64,000 bases of DNA, from assembly GCA_021732085.1 (NCBI GenBank), contig JAKFVQ010000013.1:1-64000 (forward strand). Direction: 5' to 3'. Shown here piece by piece: positions 27,368-35,918 of the stretch. The DNA is from Candidatus Obscuribacterales bacterium. Its GTDB lineage: Bacteria > Cyanobacteriota > Vampirovibrionia > Obscuribacterales > Obscuribacteraceae. Positions within the stretch are counted from its first letter, which is position 1. Every line of letters starts with the position of its first letter. A program made the translations under genes and the position numbers. Under the pieces are notes generated by a model that was not told where the DNA came from, ran no database searches, and was given only the letters and a program-made list of their open reading frames with translations.

Positions 27368-28588
27368 ATGGATCCAAATCAAACACTAATCGCACAAACC
27401 GATCCTAACACCGGGCAACCTATGCCCGGTGGTAGTGATCCTTCTCAAACTGCTCCGACAGGAGGCGATCCTTCTCAAGGATCTACACCTGTTGATCCGT
27501 CGCAAAGCGGAACGCCCGTGGACCCGTCTCAATCGTCCGGTACCACGACTGATACGTCCAGTTATTCCAGTACTGGTACTGACACCATGTCTGGTACCAC
27601 GACTTCGACAGGTACGCCAAGTACTGAACCTTCCATGTTCATGGGGATGCCGGTCGACAGCCTTGTCGTCGGTGCGCCCTTGTTCATAGCGGGAATACTG
27701 GTTTTTGCCTGGCTAACAGGACGCCAACCTCATACCGAGCAATTAAGCCGTCTTGATAAGCAGCGTAAGCGTATTGAAGCGCGTGATGCAGCGAAGCCGG
27801 AATCGGTTGATATCTTCCAGACAGAAAAGGAAGATTTCCTTGGCAAGCTATTGTCTCAAGCGGGTCTGGAAGCGCAGTACGACAAGATGAAAACCAACTG
27901 GATTCTTGCCGTTGTCGGCACCACCGTTGGGATGATTGTTATTTGCATGTTGCAAGCACCAATACTTATGCCATTTAGCGTCGTATTAGGTCCCGGTATT
28001 GGCTCTTTCGGCTTTGTCCAATACATCAAGTGGCAAGGGGGAGAGCGCCAAAAGCGGCTGACTTCTCAACTTCCCCAGGTTCTTGAAACGATGGTGAGTA
28101 CACTCAAAGCCGGTTCGCCGGTAGTGGAGTGTTTTAAACTGCTTGCTGAAACTGCTCCTGAGCCGATTCGATCTGAATTTAGAAGAGGCTTGGTTTCCCT
28201 GCAGCTTGGTAAGCCCTTCCGCGATGTTCTTGCTGAAATGGGCACCCGTATCCGAACTGCTGACTTCAGACTTTTGACCCAGGCAATCTTCATCAGTCAG
28301 GACGTCGGTGCTAATTTGGCAGACGTGGTTGCCACCATTGCCGAGGCAATTCGTGAACGATTCCGATTGCGCGACTTCCTGAATTCTCTGACGGCTCAAG
28401 GTAAAATGACGGCGCTCTTCATCGGAAGCTTGCCTTACTTCATTACTGCAATGACTTACGTGATGGCTCCCGGTTATATCACGCCATTCTTGAATCACCC
28501 GATTGCTCGCATCATCTTCATTGGCATGATGATTTGGGAAGCAATCGGCGCGTACATTCTCGTTAAGATGACGACATTTGAGGTCTAA
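27368..28588 (+). CDS. tadB: Tad pilus inner-membrane protein TadB
   Basis: A 406-residue type II secretion F-domain protein that forms the inner-membrane platform with TadC. Residues 1-90 are an unusual Pro/Ser/Thr/Gly-rich tract with DPSQ repeats, then a membrane segment (VVGAPLFIAGILVFAWL). The T2SSF domain follows (LPQVLETMVSTLKAGSPVVECFKLLAE), with more membrane segments at about 180-225 and at the C-terminus. It ends 6 bp before tadC. The repeats DPSQxxTPVDPSQ near the start are absent from the TadB proteins I know. Confidence 0.92.
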   Translation: MDPNQTLIAQTDPNTGQPMPGGSDPSQTAPTGGDPSQGSTPVDPSQSGTPVDPSQSSGTTTDTSSYSSTGTDTMSGTTTSTGTPSTEPSMFMGMPVDSLVVGAPLFIAGILVFAWLTGRQPHTEQLSRLDKQRKRIEARDAAKPESVDIFQTEKEDFLGKLLSQAGLEAQYDKMKTNWILAVVGTTVGMIVICMLQAPILMPFSVVLGPGIGSFGFVQYIKWQGGERQKRLTSQLPQVLETMVSTLKAGSPVVECFKLLAETAPEPIRSEFRRGLVSLQLGKPFRDVLAEMGTRIRTADFRLLTQAIFISQDVGANLADVVATIAEAIRERFRLRDFLNSLTAQGKMTALFIGSLPYFITAMTYVMAPGYITPFLNHPIARIIFIGMMIWEAIGAYILVKMTTFEV

Positions 28589-28594
28589 GAATTC

Positions 28595-29521
28595 ATGGAA
28601 ATGATGGGTGCAATGATGACGTTTGGTGCGGTCCTCTTTGGACTGCTGGCGTTGTACTTGCCGATTGCTCAGATGAACTACGACCAGTATGGTGTGCGTG
28701 TTCGCCCGCGCAAGAAGACCGAAGGTCCATCGGAAGCGCAGAAGCAAAAAGAATCGGCGATTAACAATGCGCTTAAGGCTCTTGGTGAAGCGGTTCTCAC
28801 GACCTTTCCCCAGGTATGCGACGAGCGAACAAAGATTCTTCTGATTCACGCCGACTATCGAACTCCAGCTCACCTTGCCACCTTCATTGGTGTTAAGACC
28901 GCGATGGTAGCTGGTATTGACTTGCTTTGTATGTTTAGTGGAATGGACATTCTATTGAAAGTGGCAGCTATGGTCGGTGCCGCCTTCGTTGCCTGGACGA
29001 TGCCCAACTTCTTCCTTGCCGGTCGCGTAAAAAAACGGCAAGATCTGATTTTGCTCGAACTTCCAACTGTGATCGATTTGCTGATTGTTTGTGCCCAAGC
29101 CGGTCTTGGCTTGCTCATGTGTATCGACAAAGTGCAGAAGGAAACGCACGACACCTGTCCGCATCTTTCTTCTGAACTTGAACAATTGATTCACGACGTC
29201 AAAGTGTTCGCAAAATCAGTGCCGATTGCGTTGAAAGATATGGGTGAGCGTTGTGGTGTGGAAGACATCACTTCAATGGCTAGCGCCCTCATTTCAGCAG
29301 AATCGAAAGGTTCTGACATTAGCTATCCCCTCAAGCAACAAGCAGTTGCCTTGCGCGATAAGTTGAAGCGTAAGAAAGAGGAAGAAGCGTCCAAGACTCC
29401 TGTAAAAATGGTGCCTGTCATCATGTTGTTCGTTATGCCTTTGATTCTTTGCCCAATGTTAGGACCTGCCGTTATCACGATCATTCAGGCATTGGGACCG
29501 GCTTTCGGTGGGAACAAGTAG
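28595..29521 (+). CDS. tadC: Tad pilus inner-membrane protein TadC
   Basis: A 308-residue T2SSF-type membrane protein paired with TadB. It has an N-terminal membrane helix, a central pair (TFIGVKTAMVAGIDLLCMF, VAAMVGAAFVAWTMPNFFL) and the family core LILLELPTVIDLLIVCAQAGLGL. The end is hydrophobic (VPVIMLFVMPLILCPMLGPAVI). Its 3' end overlaps the next gene by 14 bp. Confidence 0.92.
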   Translation: MEMMGAMMTFGAVLFGLLALYLPIAQMNYDQYGVRVRPRKKTEGPSEAQKQKESAINNALKALGEAVLTTFPQVCDERTKILLIHADYRTPAHLATFIGVKTAMVAGIDLLCMFSGMDILLKVAAMVGAAFVAWTMPNFFLAGRVKKRQDLILLELPTVIDLLIVCAQAGLGLLMCIDKVQKETHDTCPHLSSELEQLIHDVKVFAKSVPIALKDMGERCGVEDITSMASALISAESKGSDISYPLKQQAVALRDKLKRKKEEEASKTPVKMVPVIMLFVMPLILCPMLGPAVITIIQALGPAFGGNK

Positions 29522-29876
29522 GAAGGCAACTTATTTCAACAAGACCAAGGGTGTAATGCTTGCCGAGCGCGCACGTATTGCCGATGGATTTTTTGATCGA
29601 CTTGTAGGTCTTTTGAAAACAGAGAACTTTGTCCTGGGCGACGGGCTTTTCATTGTGCCCTGTAGTCAGATTCACATGTTCGGTATGAAGTATGCTATCG
29701 ATGTTATTTTTGTTGATCGGCAGGGAGTGGTTGTTGGGCTAGTGGAGAGCATTGCGCCCGGGCAGATGTCAAAATTGTTTTCTAAAGCTCATGGCTGTTT
29801 GGAGCTTCCGTCTGGTGTCATCCGTGATACCGGGACTTCAGTTGGAGACCAGATCGAAACGCAGCTTATTCCGTAA
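29508..29876 (+). CDS. DUF192 protein
   Basis: A 122-residue protein of the DUF192 family, recognised by MLAERARIADGFFDRLVGLL, GLFIVPCSQIHMFGMKYAIDVIFVD and CLELPSGVIRDTG. The GTG start lies inside the end of tadC (14-bp overlap), suggesting translational coupling. No signal peptide is visible, unlike many DUF192 members. DUF192 genes near Tad clusters are common in my recollection, but their function is unknown. Confidence 0.88.
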   Translation: MGTSRKATYFNKTKGVMLAERARIADGFFDRLVGLLKTENFVLGDGLFIVPCSQIHMFGMKYAIDVIFVDRQGVVVGLVESIAPGQMSKLFSKAHGCLELPSGVIRDTGTSVGDQIETQLIP

Positions 29877-30459
29877 ATCCGAAGAAGAGCAATGTTTGTT
29901 TCTCGAATAGGAATGTGCAAAGCGTGCCGAGTGCAATGAACGGCGCGACCGGAATGATTTCCTTGCGAATTGCGTTTAACGCGTCCATATCTGCGGCTTG
30001 CCACTCACCGCCTGCTTGCTTTAGCTCAATGGACATTGCAAGTTGTTTCCAGGGCAGGGCCAGAACCATTCGAATCAGGCTGTAAAAGCCGAAGCAGAGG
30101 CTATAGTAGAAGTAAACCATGAGCACCGGTCCCGGACCAATGATACTGCCGACGGCGCCCATTAGTTTCGTGTCGCCGTGACCGAACTTACTCATAAATG
30201 CTTTTGTCAAAGCCATAACAAAGACGCCTGTGAACCAGCCGATAATGGCATTTGTGGCGCCGGCCGCAAGTGACAACCCGATGTCGTGCGCGCGGCTCCA
30301 TGAGGCGAAGTACAAGGCTTGCAATACTATGCCGACCAGCGCAGCAGGGAAGGTCAAGATGTTCGGTATTTTGTGAGACTTTAAGTCGGTTGCCGAAGCT
30401 ATACTCACCACGATTAGCGCGACGATTCGCAAAACAATTCCTGGAATAACAAAGAACAT
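29866..30459 (-). CDS. cpaA: Prepilin peptidase, A24 family (CpaA-like)
   Basis: A 197-residue polytopic aspartic protease that removes the leader from Flp pilin. Both catalytic Asp residues are in place: D25 in SATDLKSHKIPN and D96 in FGHGDTKLMG (the GxGD motif). Hydrophobic helices alternate as expected. It is transcribed towards the Tad operon and overlaps the convergent DUF192 gene by 11 bp. Confidence 0.9.
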   Translation of the reverse strand: MFFVIPGIVLRIVALIVVSIASATDLKSHKIPNILTFPAALVGIVLQALYFASWSRAHDIGLSLAAGATNAIIGWFTGVFVMALTKAFMSKFGHGDTKLMGAVGSIIGPGPVLMVYFYYSLCFGFYSLIRMVLALPWKQLAMSIELKQAGGEWQAADMDALNAIRKEIIPVAPFIALGTLCTFLFEKQTLLFFGFTE

Positions 30460-30630
30460 TTTGTGTTGATCGCCTTTCTTTAAGATGCGCTCGGTAGTAG
30501 CTGTGGCTGGCGGAGTCCGTTCATTGAAGAAGCGCCTTTTTCATATCAATATAAATCATCTACCCATCTTCCATTTTTACTCATCTTGGAGCCGAAATCG
30601 AAATGAATCGGGACCTTTGATCCAGCATAA

Positions 30631-30745
30631 GGGATGGCCGGCCACACCGGCCATCCCTGCAAACTTTTATAATGCCGCAACTTGTTTCCTGGCAGGGTTC
30701 TTGGGTGTTTTGTTCTCTTGCGCTAGTGGCCGGTGTAGCCGGCCA
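30631..30745. repeat. Pair of REP-like GC-rich palindromes
   Basis: Unit 1 (30631-30657) is a perfect 11-bp stem GGGATGGCCGG around CCACA. Unit 2 (30727-30745) has a 7-bp stem TGGCCGG around TGTAG. Read on the opposite strand, unit 2 gives GGCCGGCTACACCGGCC, one base different from GGCCGGCCACACCGGCC in unit 1, so these are two copies in inverted orientation, about 90 bp apart in a 350-bp intergenic gap (30460-30811) with no gene. Confidence 0.75.
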
Positions 30746-30811
30746 TTGATCCAGGGCTTTTAGGACCCGTAGCGCGGCCTGATTTCAAATGACCTGCCCG
30801 GATCTAAAAGC

Positions 30812-31198
30812 CTAACCGTGCAGAGCGATGGCGTCGATTTCTACGAGCACATCTTTAGGCAGCCGCGAAACTTCTACGCATGCGCGTGCCGGCTTGTTCT
30901 GTGCGAAAAATTCCGCATAAACTTCGTTCATTGCTTGAAACTGATTCATGTCTTTGATGAACACCGTTGCCTTTACGACTTTGTCCATGCCGGACCTTGA
31001 ACTCTCAAGCACAGCTTTGAGATTCTTCAATACTTGTCTGGTTTGATCGGCTGTATTGCCATCAATAATTTGTCCGTTGGACGGATCAATTGCAATCTGT
31101 CCTGAAACGAAGACGAATCCATTGGCGCAAATCGCTTGTGAATACGGTCCCACGGCTTGTGGAGCCTTGTCAGTGGAAATTACTTGCAGTGTAGTCAT
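30812..31198 (-). CDS. ridA: RidA-family enamine/imine deaminase
   Basis: A 128-residue RidA (YjgF/YER057c) protein, which hydrolyses reactive enamines or imines from PLP enzymes. The ATG at 31198 is chosen because AGGAG is just upstream; the longer frame has an implausible Arg-rich extension. Conserved patterns are [40 protein letters not shown] and the substrate-binding Arg in [23 protein letters not shown]. The cytosolic trimer has the usual length. Confidence 0.95.
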   Translation of the reverse strand: MTTLQVISTDKAPQAVGPYSQAICANGFVFVSGQIAIDPSNGQIIDGNTADQTRQVLKNLKAVLESSRSGMDKVVKATVFIKDMNQFQAMNEVYAEFFAQNKPARACVEVSRLPKDVLVEIDAIALHG

Positions 31199-31377
31199 TA
31201 TGCTCCTACCTTCTGGTTCTATGGGAGCAAATAGGTTAACACATAGCAGTCGCTTGACCGAGGATGCGCCCACGTTTCTTCCACTTCTAAGAGCGAAGGG
31301 CTTCCAATTGCGTCTCAACGCGAAAGCTTGCGTTTTCCCAGGAGCTTAGCAGCAATGATAGAAATGCAGCTGGTACT

Positions 31378-31965
31378 CTAGTTAGGATAGCCCCAGGCTG
31401 ATGGGCAGTCGCTTTGGTGTCCTGTTGTGCACTGGCTGCTGACGCCGCAGTCGAGTGTTGAGAAGCTGCTATATGGTGGCAATCCATTTGTGCCTTCATC
31501 GCCGAATGCATGATCGTTCATGCCTGATGTTTTCACAAAACTTGAAAGTCTAGTGGGCGGCAATGTGTTACGTCCTTGCGCTTTCAATGCCATGTTCGCC
31601 GGGGCTGTATATGTGCCAACAAATGGCGCACCAGTTGCGGCTCCGCTCGATCCGCCTGGTCCTGCAAATTGCGCATTTGTACCGTAGCGAATATTCGGTC
31701 CGTTGGGCGAGCCGACTCCTTGCGTGCTGGTGAAATCAGCCCAGCCTTCTGGTGCCATTTGCACATTTCCCGGCGCAGCTGCGTGGTCGTAATCTTTATT
31801 AGTTTCGGTGCCACGCCAGCTGCTGTGTCCGTAGTCACCTAATTGTCCCGTGTTTCCCATGGAATCAAGCGCGTTTACTTCTCTTCCCTGAGCAAGTGCA
31901 GATGGACAAATCAGAGCGTGCGAGAAAACTGCGCATGCGGCAGCCAGCAAAGCATATTTGAGCAT
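31378..31965 (-). CDS. Exported hypothetical protein, paralogue A
   Basis: A 195-residue protein with a signal peptide (LLAAACAVFSHALICPSALAQ, cleavage after ALAQ). The mature part is Gly/Asn/Pro-rich: YGHSSWRGTETNKDYDH, APGNVQMAPEGWADFTSTQG, QFAGPGGSSGAATGAPFVGT and SAWGYPN at the end. It is about 60% identical by eye to the product at 32491. Four Cys near the C-terminus of this copy (DCGVSSQCTTGHQSDC) are absent from the paralogue. The family is not recognised. It is the last gene of an operon of exported proteins. Confidence 0.8.
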   Translation of the reverse strand: MLKYALLAAACAVFSHALICPSALAQGREVNALDSMGNTGQLGDYGHSSWRGTETNKDYDHAAAPGNVQMAPEGWADFTSTQGVGSPNGPNIRYGTNAQFAGPGGSSGAATGAPFVGTYTAPANMALKAQGRNTLPPTRLSSFVKTSGMNDHAFGDEGTNGLPPYSSFSTLDCGVSSQCTTGHQSDCPSAWGYPN

Positions 31966-32091
31966 TTAGTAAGTTCCTCACCAGCAAGCGGTCGAAATAA
32001 GTGACCGCCCGAAAATCTACATGTCTATTTCATCAGAACTTTGTAGAAGATTTGTGGATTTGTTGTGCTCGTTTTCAAACCAATTCGCTGT

Positions 32092-32475
32092 TTATGGCAA
32101 TTTGACAAAGCGCGAAATGCTCTCGTTGGGAAATTCCCACCAGTTTTTCCATGGCGCATCTTGTTCACCGGAACCTGGGTGCGGTGCTCCTGTTGCTGAG
32201 TTATCGACAGTGCACATTGGCGACTCCAACGTCTTTGTGGATACTTTTGAATTCTCTGGGATTGGCTCGCAGTGCAAAGCCCCGTCGTCTTGACGTCCAT
32301 ACATGGAGGTTGAATCCTGTGCGTTTGCTTCTTGCAAGTAAACGGGCGAACAAAGCTCGTTTGAAGATGCAAATAAAAACAAAACCAGAAATGCGCCAAG
32401 CGATCGAAGGGCATTGGATAATGACCGATGCCTGCGCTCCTGTGGCTGCACATTCAACGACCTGCAAAATTCCAT
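32092..32475 (-). CDS. Exported small hypothetical protein
   Basis: A 127-residue protein. A basic N-terminus is followed by a hydrophobic segment (ALRSLGAFLVLFLFASS) and a likely cleavage region near EANAQDS. The mature part is Ser/Glu/Pro-rich with no known motif. It lies 15 bp after the paralogue gene at 32491 and 126 bp before the one at 31378, in the same direction. The coding evidence is position and signal peptide only. An overlapping frame (32025-32453) is less plausible. Confidence 0.55.
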   Translation of the reverse strand: MEFCRSLNVQPQERRHRSLSNALRSLGAFLVLFLFASSNELCSPVYLQEANAQDSTSMYGRQDDGALHCEPIPENSKVSTKTLESPMCTVDNSATGAPHPGSGEQDAPWKNWWEFPNESISRFVKLP

Positions 32476-32490
32476 TGACTCTTTTTTGAA

Positions 32491-33072
32491 TTAGTGAGGA
32501 TAGCCCCAGGCGGACGGAGCGTCGCTCTTATGTCCGGTTGTTAGTTCTGGTGCGTTGATGCCGCGTTCAATTCTATGTCCTTCGCCGAAACCAAAATATG
32601 GTGGCAAGCCGTTTTCTCCTTCGTCACCGTAAATGGCATCGTTGAATCCGGAGTTTCTGACAAAGCTTTCAAGGCGTGTTGGCGGGAGCGTGTTTCGTCC
32701 CATGTTTTTTAATGCCATGTTCGCTGGCGCAGTGTAAGTTCCGGCGAAAGGCGCGCTGGATGCGGCGCCGCTTGATCCGCCCGGACCTGCAAATTGGCTG
32801 GTGGTACCGTATCTGATATCAGGTCCATTCGGTGAGCCGACGCCATTTGTGGAAGTCCAGTCGGCCCATCCTTGTGGTGCCATCTGGATGTTTCCTGGTG
32901 CTGCCGAGTGATCGTAATCTTTGTTTGTTTCGGTTCCGCGCCAGCTGCTGTGTCCATAACCGCCAGTCTTGCCGGTGTTGCCAGACGAGTTAAGAGCGTT
33001 TTGAGCAAGTGCCGGCGCAATACTTGTTGCGATTAAGCTCACAATTACTGCGCTGATTGTTTGTTTGATCAT
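32491..33072 (-). CDS. Exported hypothetical protein, paralogue B
   Basis: A 193-residue protein with a signal peptide (ISAVIVSLIATSIAPALAQ). The mature sequence repeats the pattern of the 31378 product: GYGHSSWRGTETNKDYDH, QMAPQGWADWTSTNGVGSPNGP, QFAGPGGSSGAASSAPFAGTYTAPANMALK, NTLPPTRLESFV and SAWGYPH. It lacks the C-terminal Cys cluster. The two genes arose by duplication, with a small gene now between them. The function is unknown; the low-complexity, aromatic-rich composition suits a surface or matrix protein. Confidence 0.82.
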   Translation of the reverse strand: MIKQTISAVIVSLIATSIAPALAQNALNSSGNTGKTGGYGHSSWRGTETNKDYDHSAAPGNIQMAPQGWADWTSTNGVGSPNGPDIRYGTTSQFAGPGGSSGAASSAPFAGTYTAPANMALKNMGRNTLPPTRLESFVRNSGFNDAIYGDEGENGLPPYFGFGEGHRIERGINAPELTTGHKSDAPSAWGYPH

Positions 33073-33113
33073 GTTTCAATCCTCTTTATCGTCACTAGCT
33101 TGCTTGGTTGGCT

Positions 33114-33803
33114 TTAGAAGCCGTTACTCGCGTGGTTTTGAATAGCATTGTTGATTTGGGTGGCTCCGCCACCAACATTTCCGTCCTGAATTTTTTGTGC
33201 ACCGTTTTGAACTTGTTGAACGGTATTTTGAATATTATTCACATTGAAATCGGGCTCCCAGTACCCGCCATTTCGAGCAAAGTCGAGAAATTTGGCGCCC
33301 GCTCCTGGAGCTCTAAGGTTGAATCCACCTTCGCCGCTGGTTACATCGAAGTCGATTGAACTTGTGGAAGTTTGAGGAAGGCTGTCGCCATAGGGTCCGC
33401 TGCGATAAGGTCCAGTGTAAGGACGCGATCCGCCACCGCCGAAGCCTAACGAGAATCCCCCACTATTCATCGGTGATGGGCTGACGGATTTTGTCGCATT
33501 CAGTCCGGTTGCGGTTTCTGGCAACCCGCCGGAATTCATCAAATAATTTTGTGTGCGCGTGCGCAGTGTGTCCTTATTGTTGCCGAAGCCGCTGCCTAGC
33601 GGTCGGTAGCGATCGAAAGCTTGGTATTGCTGATTTACTTGCGAGGCGCCGCTGTCTTGCCAGCTTTTCTCTGTGCTGTTTCCGAAGTCGCCTGTTACTG
33701 CGCCTGAGTTCACGGCAGATTGCGAACTGGCAGGAAGGCTGACTGCCAGCGCCAATAGCACTGCCGCACCTGGTATACCAATAATCGCCTGTCTTTTAAG
33801 CAT
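33114..33803 (-). CDS. Exported Gly-rich hypothetical protein
   Basis: A 229-residue protein with a signal peptide (IIGIPGAAVLLALAVSLPASSQ). The middle is Gly/Ser/Pro-rich (SLGFGGGGSRPYTGPYRSGPYG). The C-terminus has an Asn/Gln heptad-like stretch (NNIQNTVQQVQNGAQKIQDG) that may be helical. It is the first gene of the operon and lies 41 bp before paralogue B. A plausible sigma-70 promoter lies about 95 bp upstream (33898-33926). The family is not recognised. Confidence 0.75.
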   Translation of the reverse strand: MLKRQAIIGIPGAAVLLALAVSLPASSQSAVNSGAVTGDFGNSTEKSWQDSGASQVNQQYQAFDRYRPLGSGFGNNKDTLRTRTQNYLMNSGGLPETATGLNATKSVSPSPMNSGGFSLGFGGGGSRPYTGPYRSGPYGDSLPQTSTSSIDFDVTSGEGGFNLRAPGAGAKFLDFARNGGYWEPDFNVNNIQNTVQQVQNGAQKIQDGNVGGGATQINNAIQNHASNGF

Positions 33804-33897
33804 TTGCTTGCTCTGGTCGCTTAGTAAGTGCGCAGTTCCTGAATTCGCGGTTTAACTTATATACCCAAAAGGGGGCAAAATTAGCCGTGATGCCAGG

Positions 33898-33926
33898 ATC
33901 GTACTCCGTTTGACACCCCTTGTCAA
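33898..33926 (-). promoter_or_regulatory. Candidate promoter of the exported-protein operon
   Basis: On the minus strand, a perfect TTGACA (33921-33926) and TACGAT (33898-33903) are separated by 17 bp. TTGACA also appears on the plus strand at 33910-33915, making a small inverted repeat, but without a -10 box for tsaD. Confidence 0.5.
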
Positions 33927-34050
33927 CGCGATTCCGGGGCGCTTGAGCTTAAATTCTGCCACTTCGATTTTGTGACGAATACGGCATTTTTACTAGATCT
34001 TTCTGAAAGAAACTTGAGTGCTGGCTTAAACTTGAGGCTGGAGGTCCAGA

Positions 34051-35019
34051 ATGCCGACGTACTTGGGAATTGAGACAAGCTGTGACGAGACGGCCGCCGC
34101 CGTTGTGAAGGATGGTCGGGAAGTCCTCTCCAACTGCTTGCTTTCGCAGATTGACATTCACAAGCAGTTCGGGGGCGTAGTGCCGGAGGTCGCGGCCAGA
34201 GCGCATCTTGAGACCGTTAACCAAGTGATTCTAGAGGCGGTCACGGAATCGGGGCTTAGCTTTCAGGAGCTAGATGGTATTGCCTTCACTCAAGGTCCTG
34301 GCTTGGTGGGCACGTTGCTGACCGGAATGCTCGCAGCCAAGAGTTTGGCTTGGGTTTATGACCTCAAACTGATTGCCGTGGACCACTTAATGGCACACGT
34401 AGCGGCAAATTATATTGATAGCGAAATCGAGCCTCCCTTCATTTGCCTTTTGGTAAGCGGCGGGCATACTCAGATTGTCTATTTCCGAGATTATCAAAAC
34501 GGCGAGATCTTGGGCTCTACCTTGGATGACGCGGCTGGTGAGGCGTACGATAAAGTCGCTCGATTGCTTGGATTAAGCTACCCGGGCGGCGCCGTTATTG
34601 ATCGCCTTGCACAGGAAGGCAACAAAGCTGCTTTCAAGTTTCCCGAAGGTGTGGTTTCTGGCTTGAATTTCAGTTTCAGTGGGTTGAAAACGGCTGTACT
34701 TAGGACAGTGGAAAAACTTCCCAAACCTTTGCCAATGAATGATTTGGCGGCATCTTTTCAAGACGCCGTGTGCCGAGTGCTCGTTAGAAAGACGATCTTG
34801 GCGCAGCAGCAGACTGGGGCGAAGCTAATCGTGCTTGCCGGCGGTGTTGCTGCAAACAAAACGCTCAGGCAAACGCTTCAGGAGCAGTCGCCGGTTCCAG
34901 TGCATTTTCCGAAGATGGGCTTCTGCACGGACAATGCGGCCATGGTTGCTGCCGCTGCTTACTTTTGCGGCAAGCCTGTCGACCTTGATGCCTCTGTTTA
35001 TTCACGCCAGGTGGTTTAG
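34051..35019 (+). CDS. tsaD: tRNA N6-adenosine threonylcarbamoyltransferase TsaD
   Basis: A 322-residue TsaD (Kae1/Gcp) protein. It transfers the threonylcarbamoyl group to A37 of tRNAs that read ANN codons, with TsaB, TsaE and TsaC. The signature starts YLGIETSCDETAAAVV; the metal-binding His pair is in DHLMAH (H112, H116) and the third ligand is in FCTDNAAM. Its length is slightly shorter than the usual 335-345. GGAGG precedes the ATG. Confidence 0.97.
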   Translation: MPTYLGIETSCDETAAAVVKDGREVLSNCLLSQIDIHKQFGGVVPEVAARAHLETVNQVILEAVTESGLSFQELDGIAFTQGPGLVGTLLTGMLAAKSLAWVYDLKLIAVDHLMAHVAANYIDSEIEPPFICLLVSGGHTQIVYFRDYQNGEILGSTLDDAAGEAYDKVARLLGLSYPGGAVIDRLAQEGNKAAFKFPEGVVSGLNFSFSGLKTAVLRTVEKLPKPLPMNDLAASFQDAVCRVLVRKTILAQQQTGAKLIVLAGGVAANKTLRQTLQEQSPVPVHFPKMGFCTDNAAMVAAAAYFCGKPVDLDASVYSRQVV

Positions 35020-35131
35020 TTCAAGCGCTCCAATGCTCCGCCGCATTGTCCGCTTTCTCCGCTTTCTCTTCACCTCGTAAAAAGCTCGGAGCATCTTCGT
35101 CTCTGCATTCTGGCTTGTAAAGGCGATTGAG

Positions 35132-35147
35132 TCCCTCGATCGAGGGA
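35132..35147. repeat. 16-bp perfect palindrome
   Basis: TCCCTCGATCGAGGGA is a perfect 16-bp palindrome in the 260-bp gap between tsaD and the zinc-ribbon gene. It could be an operator or part of a small minus-strand frame (35021-35209, TTG start). That frame is not strong enough to call as a gene. Confidence 0.5.
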
Positions 35148-35279
35148 GGCGGCTGTAGCCATTCGACATCGAAAAAAGATTTTGTAGATGTGCTGGAAAT
35201 ATCTATCAAAAATGTCAGCGATATGTTACTATGACTCGAAATGTCTACGCCTACCCTTGTTGTCTGACAGGTGTCTCCG

Positions 35280-35624
35280 ATGTCACTTCTCGAAAAAATA
35301 CTTATTTGCCGCGATTGCAGTCAACCATTCGCTTTCTCCATCGGAGAGCAAGAGTTTTTCTTGCAAAAGGGTCTTAAGAATGAACCCAAGCGTTGTGCAA
35401 ACTGTCGCCTCGTAATGCGCGTTCAGAGAAATGGTGATGACTTAAATCGCACATGCGAAGTGCCGTGTGCCAATTGCAGCACGCCGACCAGAGTGCCATT
35501 CAAGCCTAAAGGGTATCGGCCGGTTTATTGCGTCGGTTGCTTTCAGATCAAAAAGAAAGAAGACGCCCTCGACGTTCAAGAGTCCGTCGTTGCCGTCGAG
35601 GTTCCGCAAGTCGTATTAGTTTAA
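35280..35624 (+). CDS. Double zinc-ribbon protein
   Basis: A 114-residue protein. The ATG at 35280 follows AGGTG at good spacing; a GTG at 35271 is also in frame. The first half has CRDCSQPFAFSIGEQEFFLQKG and PKRCANCR, the pattern of the probable zinc-ribbon family zf-trcl. The second half has CANCSTPTRVPFKPKG and RPVYCVGCF, the cxxc_cxxc motif. Two four-Cys zinc sites are therefore visible. The function is not known; the protein is cytosolic. Confidence 0.85.
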   Translation: MSLLEKILICRDCSQPFAFSIGEQEFFLQKGLKNEPKRCANCRLVMRVQRNGDDLNRTCEVPCANCSTPTRVPFKPKGYRPVYCVGCFQIKKKEDALDVQESVVAVEVPQVVLV

Positions 35625-35918
35625 CGAATTGCTACGCGGGCAAGTTCACCGAAATTCATTAGCTGAGCACAGTCTGAGTATCAAAGTGCGCTCGGGCATT
35701 GGTCCGCTGCTGCAAAGATTTCTTCAGCATTAAAGTCGCCACAGCTAAGTCGACTTTTAGCTTTCTCGGCTGGCTGTCATGAGCGGATGGAAACTGATTT
35801 TGCTCGTGCATAAATAAGTAAATAATGAGCAGCTGGAACGCTGTCATTTGGAAACTGCACTAGGATCGCGTATGCGCCTAATCTATAATCTTCAGAAGAT
35901 AGTGAAAGGACATTCGCT

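Noticed and set aside
27986-28873. 295-residue minus-strand frame
   Set aside because: It is antisense to tadB and tadC, both certain from motifs.
35021-35209. 62-residue minus-strand frame after tsaD
   Set aside because: TTG start without a ribosome-binding site. The charged composition is plausible, but nothing else supports it.
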